Notes: generated from the sequence alone by a model not told the origin. Numbered from the stretch's first letter, positions 36,972 through 48,208 are shown. The stretch is DNA of 64,000 nucleotides from Modicisalibacter sp049808615 (GCF_049808615.1 NZ_JBNCAN010000002.1:159793-223792), one strand, 5' to 3'. Numbers and translations: made by a program.

Positions 36972-38246
36972 ATGGCAGGACAATCCAATGCTTCCAATAT
37001 GGTGGTTGGGCTGGATATCGGGACGTCCAAGGTCGTAGCGATTGTCGGTCAACCCACGGACGATGGGGGGCTCGAAATTGCTGGAATTGGCTCGCATCCC
37101 TCTCGTGGCATGAAGAAAGGCGTGGTCATCAATATCGAATCCACCGTGCTGTCCATTCAGCGTGCCGTGGAAGAAGCCGAACTGATGGCCGGCTGCGATA
37201 TTCATTCGGTTTATGTGGGGGTCGCGGGCAGTCATATTAGCTCGATGAACTCCGATGGCGTGGTGGCGATCAAGGAACGCGAAGTGACGCCTTCCGATAT
37301 CGATCGCGTCATCGACTCGGCCCGTGCCCGAGCTATTTCGGAAGGACAACGCATTCTTCACGTGCTCCCCCAGGAGTTTGCCATCGATACCCAGGAGGGT
37401 ATTCGCGAACCCTTGGGGATGTCTGGCGTTCGACTCGAGGCGCGGGTGCATCTTGTGACCGCGGCGCTCAACGCCGTCCAGAACATTGAAAAATGTGTGC
37501 GTCGTTGTGGCCTGGAAGTCGATGACATCATTCTTGAACAGCTAGCCTCGAGCCATGCGGTATTGACCGAGGACGAGCGTGAACTGGGTGTCTGTATGGT
37601 CGATATCGGTGGTGGTACTACCGATATTGCCGTCTTCACCGAAGGGGCCATTCGCCATACGGCGGTGATCCCCATTGCCGGCGATCAGGTGACCAACGAT
37701 ATCGCCATGGCGTTACGTACGCCGACACAATATGCCGAGGACATCAAGGTCAAGTACGCCTGTGCGCTGACCCAACTGGCCTCGAGCGATGAAATGATAA
37801 AGGTTCCCAGCGTGGGGGATCGTCCGGCTCGGGATTTGTCGCGCCAGGCCCTTGCTGAGGTGGTCGAGCCGCGTTATGAGGAGCTGTTCACCCTGATACG
37901 CGAGGAACTGCGACGGAGTGGTTTCGAGGATCTCGTCGCCGCGGGCGTCGTGCTGACCGGCGGAACGTCGCGCATGGAAGGTGTGGTGGAGCTGGCAGAA
38001 GAAATCTTTCATATGCCGGTGCGTATTGCCTGTCCGCAGAATGTTCGCGGTCTGGCGGATGTGGTACGCAATCCGATTTATTCGACCGGGGTGGGTTTGC
38101 TACTCTACGGTATGCGCGAGGCCAAGCATGGACGGTCTTCGACCGTAGCGGCCCAGCCCCGGAGGGAAGAGGGCTCACGGCGTGCCATCGCGGATGAAGC
38201 CTCAACGCTGAAACGGGTCAAAAGCTGGTTTAAAGGTAATTTCTGA
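36972..38246 (+). CDS. ftsA: Cell division protein FtsA
   Basis: Actin-like protein that ties FtsZ to the membrane and recruits later divisome proteins. 424 residues. ATP-site motifs VVGLDIGTSKVVAIVG near 11-26, VDIGGGTTDIAVF near 212-224 and VLTGGTSRMEGV near 319-330. The C-terminal amphipathic membrane-targeting helix is LKRVKSWFKGNF. GAGGAG lies upstream but 15 bases or more from the ATG. Confidence 0.96.
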   Translation: MAGQSNASNMVVGLDIGTSKVVAIVGQPTDDGGLEIAGIGSHPSRGMKKGVVINIESTVLSIQRAVEEAELMAGCDIHSVYVGVAGSHISSMNSDGVVAIKEREVTPSDIDRVIDSARARAISEGQRILHVLPQEFAIDTQEGIREPLGMSGVRLEARVHLVTAALNAVQNIEKCVRRCGLEVDDIILEQLASSHAVLTEDERELGVCMVDIGGGTTDIAVFTEGAIRHTAVIPIAGDQVTNDIAMALRTPTQYAEDIKVKYACALTQLASSDEMIKVPSVGDRPARDLSRQALAEVVEPRYEELFTLIREELRRSGFEDLVAAGVVLTGGTSRMEGVVELAEEIFHMPVRIACPQNVRGLADVVRNPIYSTGVGLLLYGMREAKHGRSSTVAAQPRREEGSRRAIADEASTLKRVKSWFKGNF

Positions 38247-38282
38247 CAGGGGTCGTAAAAACGGCCACAGGAGACGGGGCAA

Positions 38283-39449
38283 ATGTTCGAACTAGTAGAT
38301 AACGCACCTTCAAGCAGCGCGGTCATCAAGGTGATCGGCGTTGGCGGAGGCGGCGGCAATGCCGTCAACCACATGGTCGAAAGCAACATCGAAGGCGTCG
38401 AGTTCATCTGCGCCAATACCGATGCGCAGGCGCTCAAGCGCGTTACTGCGAAGACCGTCATTCAACTCGGTTCCGAAATTACCAAAGGGCTCGGTGCCGG
38501 TGCCAGTCCTGAGGTGGGGCGCCAGGCGGCGATGGAAGATCGCGAACGTCTCGCCGAGCTCCTGCAGGGCGCCGATATGGTGTTCATCACTGCCGGTATG
38601 GGCGGTGGTACGGGCACCGGCGGCGCTCCCGTGGTCGCTCAGGTGGCCAAGGAACTGGGTATTCTCACCGTGGCCGTAGTGACGCGCCCGTTCCCCTTCG
38701 AGGGGCCCAAGCGTATGCGTGCCGCCGAAGAAGGCATGCGGGAGCTGTCCGAGCACGTCGACTCGTTGATCACCATTCCCAACGAAAAGCTGCTGGCAGT
38801 GCTTGGCAAGAGCGCAAGTCTTTTGACCGCCTTCAGCGCCGCCAACGATGTATTGCTGGGGGCCGTTCAAGGTATCGCTGAGCTGATCACCAGCCCCGGC
38901 ATCATCAACGTCGACTTCGCCGACGTGCGTACGGTCATGTCTGAAATGGGCATGGCGATGATGGGCACCGGCGGGGCCGTGGGCGAGAACCGTGCTCGCG
39001 AAGCTGCCGAGAAGGCGATTCGCAGCCCGTTGCTCGAGGACATCGATCTACACGGTGCCCGTGGCATTCTGGTCAATATTACCGCCGGGCCGGATCTGTC
39101 GATCGGTGAGTTCAATGATGTCGGTGCCACGGTTCAGGAGTTCGCCTCTCAAGACGCCACCATCGTCGTCGGTACATCCATCGATATGGAAATGTCCGAT
39201 GAGTTGCGTGTGACCGTCGTCGCAGCCGGCCTCGATGGGCAGAAGGAAAAACCCGCGGTACGCGAAAATATGGCGCGTCCCGAATCCAACGACTATCGCA
39301 AGCTGCAACAGCCGACGGTCATGCGTCAGCAGGCGGCAAAGGCCGAGCAGGATAATGCGGCTGCAAAAGCCCGCCAGGAAAAGCGTAAGTCTCAGGAACT
39401 GGACGATTACCTCGACATTCCGGCTTTTCTGCGTCGCCAGGCTGATTGA
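38283..39449 (+). CDS. ftsZ: Cell division GTPase FtsZ
   Basis: Tubulin homologue that forms the Z-ring. 388 residues. The GTP loop GGGTGTG is at 107-113, the T7-loop NVDFADVRTVMSEMG near 205-219, then a variable linker and the conserved C-terminal peptide LDDYLDIPAFLRRQ that binds FtsA and ZipA. 36 bases after ftsA. Confidence 0.97.
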   Translation: MFELVDNAPSSSAVIKVIGVGGGGGNAVNHMVESNIEGVEFICANTDAQALKRVTAKTVIQLGSEITKGLGAGASPEVGRQAAMEDRERLAELLQGADMVFITAGMGGGTGTGGAPVVAQVAKELGILTVAVVTRPFPFEGPKRMRAAEEGMRELSEHVDSLITIPNEKLLAVLGKSASLLTAFSAANDVLLGAVQGIAELITSPGIINVDFADVRTVMSEMGMAMMGTGGAVGENRAREAAEKAIRSPLLEDIDLHGARGILVNITAGPDLSIGEFNDVGATVQEFASQDATIVVGTSIDMEMSDELRVTVVAAGLDGQKEKPAVRENMARPESNDYRKLQQPTVMRQQAAKAEQDNAAAKARQEKRKSQELDDYLDIPAFLRRQAD

Positions 39450-39563
39450 GTAGTGCTATTGGAGGCATAGGTAGGAGCCGGGTAATATTTTTTTGTTAAA
39501 ACGCCTGTTCGCTGGTATAGTGAACGCTGTTCGACAATTCTTACTACACCCTGGCCCTTGCCC

Positions 39564-40478
39564 ATGATCAAACAACGCACTCTCAAAAACACCATGCGCG
39601 CCACCGGAGTCGGTTTGCACTCCGGTGAAAAGGTCCGCCTGACATTACGTCCGGCACCCGTCAATACCGGTATCGTCTTCGTGCGTACCGATCTTGACCC
39701 TGTAGTGCGCATTCCGGCTCGCGCCGAAAACGTCACCGACACCACGCTCTGTACTGCCCTGTCCAGTGATGGTGTCAAGGTGGCGACGGTGGAACATCTC
39801 ATGTCGGCCTTCGCGGGTCTGGGTATCGATAATGTTTTTGTCGAGCTCAATGCCCCCGAAGTGCCGATCATGGATGGCAGTGCCGGCCCCTTCGTTTTCC
39901 TCATCCAGTCTGCGGGTATCGAGGAGCAAGAAGCACCGAAGAAGTTCATTCGTATCAAGCGTGAGATCGTGGTGAATGATGACGGTAAAGAAGCCGTGTT
40001 CACTCCTCACGATGGCTTCAAGGTCTCATTCTCCATTGATTTCGATCACCCGGCCTTCGATCAGCAGAAGCAGACCGCGACCGTGGATTTTTCGACGACC
40101 TCCTTCGTCAAGGAAGTGTCCCGGGCGCGTACCTTTGGCTTTATGCGGGATATCGAATTCCTGCGCTCTCAGAATCTAGCGCTGGGGGGAAGTCTGGACA
40201 ATGCGATCGTGGTCGACGATTACCGCATCCTCAATGAGGGCGGATTGCGTTACGAAGACGAGTTCGTCAAGCACAAGGTGCTCGACGCCATCGGTGATCT
40301 CTACCAGCTCGGTCATAGCTTGATTGGTGAGTTCCGTGGCGTGAAATCCGGCCATGCGCTGAATAATCAGCTATGCCGTGCCGTACTGGACAACCCCGAT
40401 GCCTGGGAGATCGTCACCTTCGAGGACGCCAGGCAGAAGGCGCCGATCTCCTATTCTGCACCGGCGATGGCCATGTGA
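39564..40478 (+). CDS. lpxC: UDP-3-O-acyl-GlcNAc deacetylase LpxC
   Basis: Zinc deacetylase, the committed step of lipid A synthesis. The ATG at 39564 (MIKQRTLKNTMRATGVGLHS) gives 304 residues (E. coli 305). Zinc ligands are in VEHLMSAFAGLGIDN and the late FVKHKVLDAIGDL; GKEAVFTP and RTFGFMRDIEFLRSQNLALG are typical. The upstream stretch 39450-39563 is AT-rich and probably carries its promoter. Confidence 0.96.
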   Translation: MIKQRTLKNTMRATGVGLHSGEKVRLTLRPAPVNTGIVFVRTDLDPVVRIPARAENVTDTTLCTALSSDGVKVATVEHLMSAFAGLGIDNVFVELNAPEVPIMDGSAGPFVFLIQSAGIEEQEAPKKFIRIKREIVVNDDGKEAVFTPHDGFKVSFSIDFDHPAFDQQKQTATVDFSTTSFVKEVSRARTFGFMRDIEFLRSQNLALGGSLDNAIVVDDYRILNEGGLRYEDEFVKHKVLDAIGDLYQLGHSLIGEFRGVKSGHALNNQLCRAVLDNPDAWEIVTFEDARQKAPISYSAPAMAM

Positions 40479-40549
40479 GCGGCCATGTATGAGAGGAGCG
40501 CTCTCATACGCCAGGATAGTGCCAGCAGGTTCAGGGATATCAATATTTG

Positions 40550-40584
40550 ACGTCGGTCCTCTCCTTGAGGGCCGGCGTTTTTTT
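40550..40584 (+). terminator. Rho-independent terminator after lpxC
   Basis: 12-bp stem ACGTCGGTCCTC (40550-40561) with GAGGGCCGGCGT (40567-40578), two G-U pairs, loop TCCTT, followed by a run of seven T. It lies between convergent lpxC and dciA. Confidence 0.92.
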
Positions 40585-40593
40585 ATGAAGGTG

Positions 40594-41088
40594 TTAGGTT
40601 GGCGGATTCCTGGGGTCATCGTTGGTTTCCGCATGAGTCGCCAATCTTTCCAGAGAGCGTTTGAGCGCCGGGTCATCGATATCTGCGGCGCAACTGGAAA
40701 TCTCGTCTGCTGCCCGGGAAGAAAGCCCGCGCACCATGCGTGGAGGGGTCTTGAGTGGGCTGATGGGGCGTACCTTGAAGGTCAAGCCGGTCACGGTTTC
40801 GAATTCGGGCAATTGATGCAGCAATTGCAGCAGCCGGGACTGCTCGTAACGTAACCAGGTCATCCACACCGCACGATCGGTAATCAGAGTCAGTTTGCCC
40901 TGCCGATACCCGCCGACGAAAATATGTTCACGTACATCTTCCGGCAGATGATGACGCAGATGCTGCTGTGCCCGGTCGATGACGTGAGCCATTCGCATCA
41001 ATCCGCCCAGCTCTCCGGCGTTGGACGAGTTCTCCGCCAATAGCCGGGTCATGGGCTGGGCTCGGAAACGCTTAGGCTTTATACTCAT
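40594..41088 (-). CDS. dciA: DciA-like replicative helicase loader (DUF721)
   Basis: 164-residue protein with a DUF721-type N-terminal domain (RLLAENSSNAGELGGLMRMA, then HIFVGGYRQGKLTLITDRAVW and LRYEQSRLLQLL). DciA loads the DnaB helicase in bacteria without DnaC. The ATG at 41088 is preferred; a GTG four codons upstream is open. The position between lpxC and secA matches pseudomonads. The C-terminal third (from about residue 105) is variable and probably disordered. Confidence 0.82.
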   Translation of the reverse strand: MSIKPKRFRAQPMTRLLAENSSNAGELGGLMRMAHVIDRAQQHLRHHLPEDVREHIFVGGYRQGKLTLITDRAVWMTWLRYEQSRLLQLLHQLPEFETVTGLTFKVRPISPLKTPPRMVRGLSSRAADEISSCAADIDDPALKRSLERLATHAETNDDPRNPPT

Positions 41089-41155
41089 GCGCTTGCTCAC
41101 GAACTCCCTGACGATATTACGGGCAATCTACCACGGCCAGGAGCCCCTCGATAGC

Positions 41156-41497
41156 ATGACCCCCCCCGGCACCCCCGTTATTGCAACGTCGCCGTCTCCC
41201 CGCCGCCGCGTGACCGCGCGTTGGTGGTTGGCAGGATTGCTGGTGGGCTGCCTGTTGCCCGGCGCCCTGGCGCAGAACGAGAGCCTGCGTCTGGTCGAAC
41301 GTCTGACACAGCATTGCCTGATTGCCTCCAGAGCCGTTCGCGCCCATTCGCGGCGGATAGCCAAGCGCATCGTCTGGCATGTGCCGCGCGCCCGTCATCG
41401 AAAGTGTCATGTTCCGACATCGTTTTTGCGTCGTCCTGTTTCCTGGCGCCCCTGTGCCGATCATGATGTCCTGAACCGCCGCGGCCCACCTGCCTGA
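41156..41497 (+). CDS. Putative SecM-like secretion-monitor arrest peptide upstream of secA
   Basis: 113-residue ORF, ATG at 41156 with AGGAG 13-17 bases upstream; no family recognised. Seen: a basic N-region (PSPRRRVTARWW), a hydrophobic core (LAGLLVGCLLPG) and an ALA cleavage site at about 37-39, so a Sec signal peptide. The mature part is very short and Arg/His-rich with no domain. It ends NRRGPPA-stop (residues 107-113). E. coli SecM has a signal peptide, lies upstream of secA and arrests at RAGP; ApdA/ApdP-type peptides arrest at RAPP. The RGPP here matches that pattern by one substitution. Bases 41465-41474 in its 3' end are complementary to the secA ribosome-binding region. Inference: translation arrest here exposes the secA start. 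The other possibility is an unrelated small exported protein. Confidence 0.65.
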   Translation: MTPPGTPVIATSPSPRRRVTARWWLAGLLVGCLLPGALAQNESLRLVERLTQHCLIASRAVRAHSRRIAKRIVWHVPRARHRKCHVPTSFLRRPVSWRPCADHDVLNRRGPPA

Positions 41498-41621
41498 GCC
41501 CGTTCCATGACCGTTTGTCGCTCGTCTTTTCCTTGATTCGCAGCGAGCGGCATGCCAACTCGTGACAACGTGAAGACGACTGATTCACTTCGTCCGACGC
41601 GCACCAAGAACTCAGGACATC
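41465..41621 (+). promoter_or_regulatory. Predicted helix masking the secA ribosome-binding site
   Basis: GATGTCCTGA (41465-41474, in the last codons of the upstream ORF) is the exact reverse complement of TCAGGACATC (41612-41621), which contains the secA Shine-Dalgarno AGGA (41614-41617). The pair 41464-41622 adds a U-G. The enclosed loop holds another hairpin, 41517-41524 with 41544-41551 (8 bp, one G-U), and a possible GTGAA/TTCAC pair. A ribosome stalled on the Pro codons at 41486-41491 would cover or border the left arm and open the helix. Layout parallels the secM-secA mRNA of E. coli. Confidence 0.65.
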
Positions 41622-41623
41622 GC

Positions 41624-44362
<2,739 letters not shown>

Positions 44363-44389
44363 ACACCTTGGGTTAGAGGGAGAAAGTCG

Positions 44390-45604
44390 ATGGCGGTAGG
44401 GCAGACAAGCTTTCCCGATATGCCGATAATCGAGGGCATACGACTGGGGTCGACCAAGGCAGGCATCAAGAAACCCGATCGCCGCGATCTCGTGGTCATC
44501 GAGGTGTCTGAAGGAGCCAGCGTTGTCGGCATGTTCACACGCAATGCCTTCTGTGCGGCACCGGTTCAGGTCGCCCGGGAGCACTTGGCAGAGCAAACGC
44601 CACGCTATTTGCTGATCAATACCGGTAATGCCAACGCCGGTACCGGTGAGCAAGGTCTGCGCGACGCTCGAGCTTGTTGCATGGCGTTCACGGATCTGAC
44701 CCGGGTGGCGCATACCGCGGTGCTGCCGTTTTCGACCGGAGTGATCGGTGAGCCGTTACCCCTCGAGCCTATCTGTTTCGGGCTGCCGGATGCCCTGGCG
44801 AGCCTGGACGACGACAGCCTGGCCTGGCAGCAGGCGGCACAGGGCATCCTGACCACGGATACGCGGGAGAAGGGCGCCACGACAACCTGTGAGATCGAGG
44901 GTCAGACGGTCACCCTCAACGGTATCGCCAAGGGTTCGGGCATGATCAAGCCCGACATGGCTACCATGCTGGCATTCGTCGCCACGGATGCGACGATCGA
45001 ACGATCGTTGCTCGAGTCGCTGCTGCGCGAAGGCGTTGCACGTTCCTTCAATTGCATCACCGTCGACAGCGATACCTCGACCAACGATGCCTGCATGCTC
45101 ATTGCAACCGGTCGTGGCGCTACGGTGGCGAATGACGAGGCGATTGGCATTTTTCGCCAGGCGCTGGACGAGGTGTTGATCGACCTTGCCCAGCAGATCA
45201 TTCGTGATGGCGAAGGGGCAACCAAGTTCGTTACCCTCGAAGTGAGCCAGGCGAACTCGCGTCAGGAAGCCCTGGACGTTGCCTTCACCGTGGCTCATTC
45301 ACCGCTGGTCAAGACTGCGCTCTATGCCTCGGATGCCAACTGGGGGCGTATCCTGGCGGCGGTCGGGCGTGCGCCGGTGAACGACTTCGATGTCGATCGG
45401 ATCACCATCGATCTCGACGACGTGCGGATTGTCGAGCAGGGCGGACGCGCCGCCGGTTATACCGAAGAGGCGGGTAGCGCCATCATGGCCCGGGAAGAGA
45501 TCGTCATTCGCATCGCGCTGGGGCGCGGCGATGCCACAGCGACGGTATGGACCTCGGATCTTTCCCACGACTATGTGACGATCAATGCAGATTACCGAAG
45601 CTGA
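44390..45604 (+). CDS. argJ: Bifunctional ornithine acetyltransferase / N-acetylglutamate synthase ArgJ
   Basis: Recycles the acetyl group between acetylornithine and glutamate in arginine synthesis. 404 residues. The autocleavage site is in KGSGMIKPDMATMLAFVATDA (Thr of MATM becomes the new N-terminal nucleophile). TGNANAGTGEQG, FNCITVDSDTSTND and SDANWGRILAAVGRA are conserved. Its 3' end runs to 45604, just before the MutT-ThiE gene. Confidence 0.95.
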   Translation: MAVGQTSFPDMPIIEGIRLGSTKAGIKKPDRRDLVVIEVSEGASVVGMFTRNAFCAAPVQVAREHLAEQTPRYLLINTGNANAGTGEQGLRDARACCMAFTDLTRVAHTAVLPFSTGVIGEPLPLEPICFGLPDALASLDDDSLAWQQAAQGILTTDTREKGATTTCEIEGQTVTLNGIAKGSGMIKPDMATMLAFVATDATIERSLLESLLREGVARSFNCITVDSDTSTNDACMLIATGRGATVANDEAIGIFRQALDEVLIDLAQQIIRDGEGATKFVTLEVSQANSRQEALDVAFTVAHSPLVKTALYASDANWGRILAAVGRAPVNDFDVDRITIDLDDVRIVEQGGRAAGYTEEAGSAIMAREEIVIRIALGRGDATATVWTSDLSHDYVTINADYRS

Positions 45605-45632
45605 AGCCAGTCAGACGAGGACAGTGAGCAAC

Positions 45633-46580
45633 ATGATCAAGCGCAGGGTACATGTCGCGGCCGCCGCCATTTTTAGCGACGATGGCCGGGAAGTACTGTT
45701 GGCACGCCGGCCCTCCATCGTCGATCAGGGCGGTTTATGGGAGTTTCCCGGGGGTAAGCTTGCACCTTTCGAGACGGGGCTCGAGGCGCTCAAGCGTGAG
45801 TTGCACGAGGAACTTGGCATCACCATCAAGCGAGCCCAGCCCTTGATTCGTGTGCCTCACGAATACCCCGACAAGCACGTATTGCTTGATGTGTGGCAGG
45901 TGCATACCTTCGAGGGCGAGCCCTACGGTCGTGAAGGGCAAGCGGTGCGCTGGGTACGATTAGAAGATCTCTACAGCTATGCGTTCCCGGCAGCCAACCT
46001 GCCCATACTACGGGCGGTCATGCTGACGCCGGAGTACCTGATCACCGCCGAGGAAGACGACGAAGCGGTCTTTCATTCGCGTCTTGAGCGGGCGCTCAAG
46101 GAAGACGGGGCCCGCTTGGTGCAACTGCGCGCCAAGACACTGGATGAGCCGGCCTACCTCAAACGCGCTGAGGCGAGCCTGGCGCTGTGCCGGGAGTACG
46201 CTGCCCGGCTACTGCTCAATGGTGATCCGGAGTTGCTGGACAAGGTCGACGCGGATGGTGTGCACCTGACCAGCGAGCGTCTGATGAGCCTGGAGCGCCG
46301 TCCCATCGCCCAAGGCAAGTGGTTATGTGCCTCGACCCATGATCGTCTGCAACTCGAACAGGCCAATCGCATTGGCTGCGATTTCGTTACGCTGTCGCCG
46401 CTGCGGACCACTCCGACACACCCGGAAGCCGCACCACTGGGTTGGCACGACTTCCAGCAACTCGTCGAATACGCCGGCATGCCGGTCTATGCGCTCGGTG
46501 GCATGAGTCGCGAGGACGCCAATCGAGCGCGGGCGGTGGGAGCGCAGGGGATTGCGTCGATTCGGTGTTTCTGGAAATAG
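45633..46580 (+). CDS. mutT: MutT-type Nudix hydrolase fused to a ThiE/TenI-like domain
   Basis: 315 residues. The N-terminal Nudix domain (1-130) carries a complete Nudix box, GKLAPFETGLEALKRELHEE plus LG (G-x5-E-x7-REL-x-EELG), expected to hydrolyse 8-oxo-dGTP. The C-terminal domain (about 150-315) resembles thiamine-phosphate synthase/TenI: VQLRAKTLDEPAYL, LLLNGDPELLDKVDADGVHL, CDFVTLSPLRTTPTHP, ALGGMSREDANRARAVGAQG. This fusion is common near secA-argJ in pseudomonads and relatives; the role of the second domain is unclear. ATG 45633 chosen; a GTG three codons earlier is possible. Confidence 0.92.
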   Translation: MIKRRVHVAAAAIFSDDGREVLLARRPSIVDQGGLWEFPGGKLAPFETGLEALKRELHEELGITIKRAQPLIRVPHEYPDKHVLLDVWQVHTFEGEPYGREGQAVRWVRLEDLYSYAFPAANLPILRAVMLTPEYLITAEEDDEAVFHSRLERALKEDGARLVQLRAKTLDEPAYLKRAEASLALCREYAARLLLNGDPELLDKVDADGVHLTSERLMSLERRPIAQGKWLCASTHDRLQLEQANRIGCDFVTLSPLRTTPTHPEAAPLGWHDFQQLVEYAGMPVYALGGMSREDANRARAVGAQGIASIRCFWK

Positions 46581-46599
46581 CACCGATCTCAAACCGTCA

Positions 46600-46637
46600 A
46601 TGCACAAAGGCCATGCAATCGCATGGCCTTTGTGCAT
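46600..46637. terminator. Perfect 17-bp inverted repeat between convergent genes
   Basis: Left arm 46600-46616 and right arm 46621-46637 are perfect complements (core AAAGGCCATGC/GCATGGCCTTT) around an AATC loop. There is no long T-run outside the stem, but the arms carry TTT/AAA. It lies between convergent mutT-thiE and yacG and probably serves both. Confidence 0.7.
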
Positions 46638-46650
46638 TCTGGGAACCGAA

Positions 46651-46896
46651 TCACTGCTGCCCACCGCGTTCCAATCGGTCGATCAAGACATCCAGATCGG
46701 CTTCATCCATGGCGGGTTCACCGGCGATGCGGTGGGATTCATCCGCCCAGGCGCCCAGGTCGAGCAACCGGCAGCGCTTGGAGCAGAAAGGTCGATAGGG
46801 GTTGTTCGTCGTCCAGACTACCTTGGCGCGGCACTCGGGGCAGGCGACTTGCAGGGGTGGTTGCGTGGCATCGTCGTGCTTGTCGTCGAGAGTCAT
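46651..46896 (-). CDS. yacG: DNA gyrase inhibitor / zinc protein YacG
   Basis: 81-residue zinc-ribbon protein that binds GyrB in E. coli. Zinc ligands are CPECRAK and FCSKRCRLLDLGAWA (C-x2-C ... C-x3-C). A long acidic C-terminal tail follows. Its ATG overlaps the coaE stop (ATGA), the usual coaE-yacG pairing. Confidence 0.94.
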   Translation of the reverse strand: MTLDDKHDDATQPPLQVACPECRAKVVWTTNNPYRPFCSKRCRLLDLGAWADESHRIAGEPAMDEADLDVLIDRLERGGQQ

Positions 46897-47540
46897 GAGC
46901 CTCTACCGTCGGGTGTGGATGTTGCCAGATCGCGATAGCGCACATCGAGCTGTGCTACCTGTCGAACCAGGGCGGCATGATCGTTTTGATTATCGATGAC
47001 CTCATCCGCCTTTGCCAGTCGCTCATCGCGGGGCATCTGAGCACGAAGGATCGCTCGGACCTGGGCCTCGTCACTCTCATCTCGCGCCATGGTACGCGCG
47101 ATCTGCACGCTTTCCGGCACGTCGACGACCAGACAACGATCGACCAATTCGTGCTGCCCCGACTCGAACAATAGGGGAGAGACCAGCAGATGGTAAGGGG
47201 AGCCGCTGGCACGCATGGCGTCGAGATACTCGAGCAGACGCTGACGAACGCGGGGATGGGTGACGGATTCCAGCCAGCGCCGCTCGGCTTCATCGGCAAA
47301 GACAATGGCACGCAGGGCGCGACGATTCAGCATACCCTTGGCATCGAGCACTTCGGGGCCGAAATGCTCAGCGATCTCCGCCAAGGCCGGCTCGCCGGGC
47401 ATCACGATCTCCCGCGCGACATCGTCCGCATCCACCCAGGGAATGCCGTGAGCCTCGAATGCTCGGGCCACGGAGCTCTTGCCCGAGGCGATACCACCGG
47501 TGACGCCAACGGTCAGAGGGTGTTGATCATTGTTGCTCAT
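46893..47540 (-). CDS. coaE: Dephospho-CoA kinase CoaE
   Basis: Final step of coenzyme A synthesis. The start at 47540 (MSNNDQHPLTVGVTGGIASG) gives 215 residues. P-loop GVTGGIASGKSSVA near 10-23, the CoA-site WVDADDVAREIV and HPRVRQRLL are present. Normally preceded by pilD; here a toxin-antitoxin pair lies between them, and the end of the frameshifted toxin gene overlaps this start. Confidence 0.95.
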   Translation of the reverse strand: MSNNDQHPLTVGVTGGIASGKSSVARAFEAHGIPWVDADDVAREIVMPGEPALAEIAEHFGPEVLDAKGMLNRRALRAIVFADEAERRWLESVTHPRVRQRLLEYLDAMRASGSPYHLLVSPLLFESGQHELVDRCLVVDVPESVQIARTMARDESDEAQVRAILRAQMPRDERLAKADEVIDNQNDHAALVRQVAQLDVRYRDLATSTPDGRGS

Positions 47541-47921
47541 CGGTTGGCGACGCTCCACCCTGATCAAGGGATTGAATTACCTCACTGACTTGAACCTCTA
47601 GCATGGGCAAACCCCTCCCAATGGTTTTCCAGACCACATCCAGGTCAATTTTAAAGTACCCGTGTGCCAAGGCATTACGTGCACCATAAGCGGCTTTAAG
47701 GGGGAACTCGGGGTTTGCGTAGAAAACTCAGGAAAGTGGCGCTGGATATTTCCCGCGGCTTCACCGATGAGCTCCAGATTGCGAATGACTGCATCCTGCT
47801 TCTCTTCGTTGACGAGGAACGCGGTGTGGTTGATCTCTACGAGATATCGTCGAATACGTTCGATAGCCTGCTGGATGTGTCCCAGGTAGTCTCTCAAAGC
47901 AAGTTCGTCCCGCTTGCTCAT
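47527..47921 (-). pseudogene. hepT: HepT-like ribonuclease toxin gene, frameshifted
   Basis: From the ATG at 47921 the product starts as a HEPN-fold HepT protein (RDYLGHIQQAIERIRRYLVE, RNLELIGEAAGNIQRHFPEF). The frame then leaves the family and stops at 47598 after 107 residues. Reading one base shifted from about 47710 restores the family: EFPLKAAYGARNALAHGYF, containing the R-x4-H-x-Y catalytic and AMP-acceptor motif, then IDLDVVWKTIGRGLPML to a stop at 47527. Adding one base to the G-run at 47710-47713 (or the run at 47700-47704) would give an intact protein of about 131 residues. No convincing slippery heptamer for programmed frameshifting. Either a mutated toxin or a sequencing error. 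Confidence 0.75.
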
Positions 47922-48208
47922 ACTCTCCGCGCCTCATTCAGCACGTCCTTTTTCCACCTGTCCGGCAGCGACCCAGGGGGCAGTACATCTACCTCCACGC
48001 CAAGAAGTTCCATCAACTCGGCGCGCATGGCACCAATGTCAAAAAGAGAAGTGTCCTCGGTAATGTCGATGAGAATATCCAGATCGCTATCATCCGTGTC
48101 CTGTCCGTGAAGGACAGAGCCGAAGATGCGTGGATTCTTGGCATGATGCCGCTCGACAATCCGCCGGATGGCCTCTCGGTGCTGTTGGTATGCAATGGAT
48201 GGCTTCAT
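47918..48208 (-). CDS. mntA: MntA-like nucleotidyltransferase antitoxin
   Basis: 96-residue minimal nucleotidyltransferase with the complete active-site motif FGSVLHGQDTDDSDLDILID (GS-x9-11-DxD). In the HepT/MntA system the antitoxin neutralises the toxin by adding AMP to its Tyr. The start at 48208 (MKPSIAYQQHREAIRRIVER) is chosen over an upstream in-frame start. It overlaps the toxin start (ATGA), the standard arrangement. The pair interrupts the usual pilD-coaE neighbourhood, suggesting insertion. Confidence 0.87.
   Translation of the reverse strand: MKPSIAYQQHREAIRRIVERHHAKNPRIFGSVLHGQDTDDSDLDILIDITEDTSLFDIGAMRAELMELLGVEVDVLPPGSLPDRWKKDVLNEARRV

Noticed and set aside
47695..47715. Programmed ribosomal frameshift to make full-length HepT
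   Set aside because: Codons at the shift point (ACC CCG on the minus strand) do not form an X-XXY-YYZ slippery site and no stimulatory stem is evident; mutation or sequencing error is simpler.
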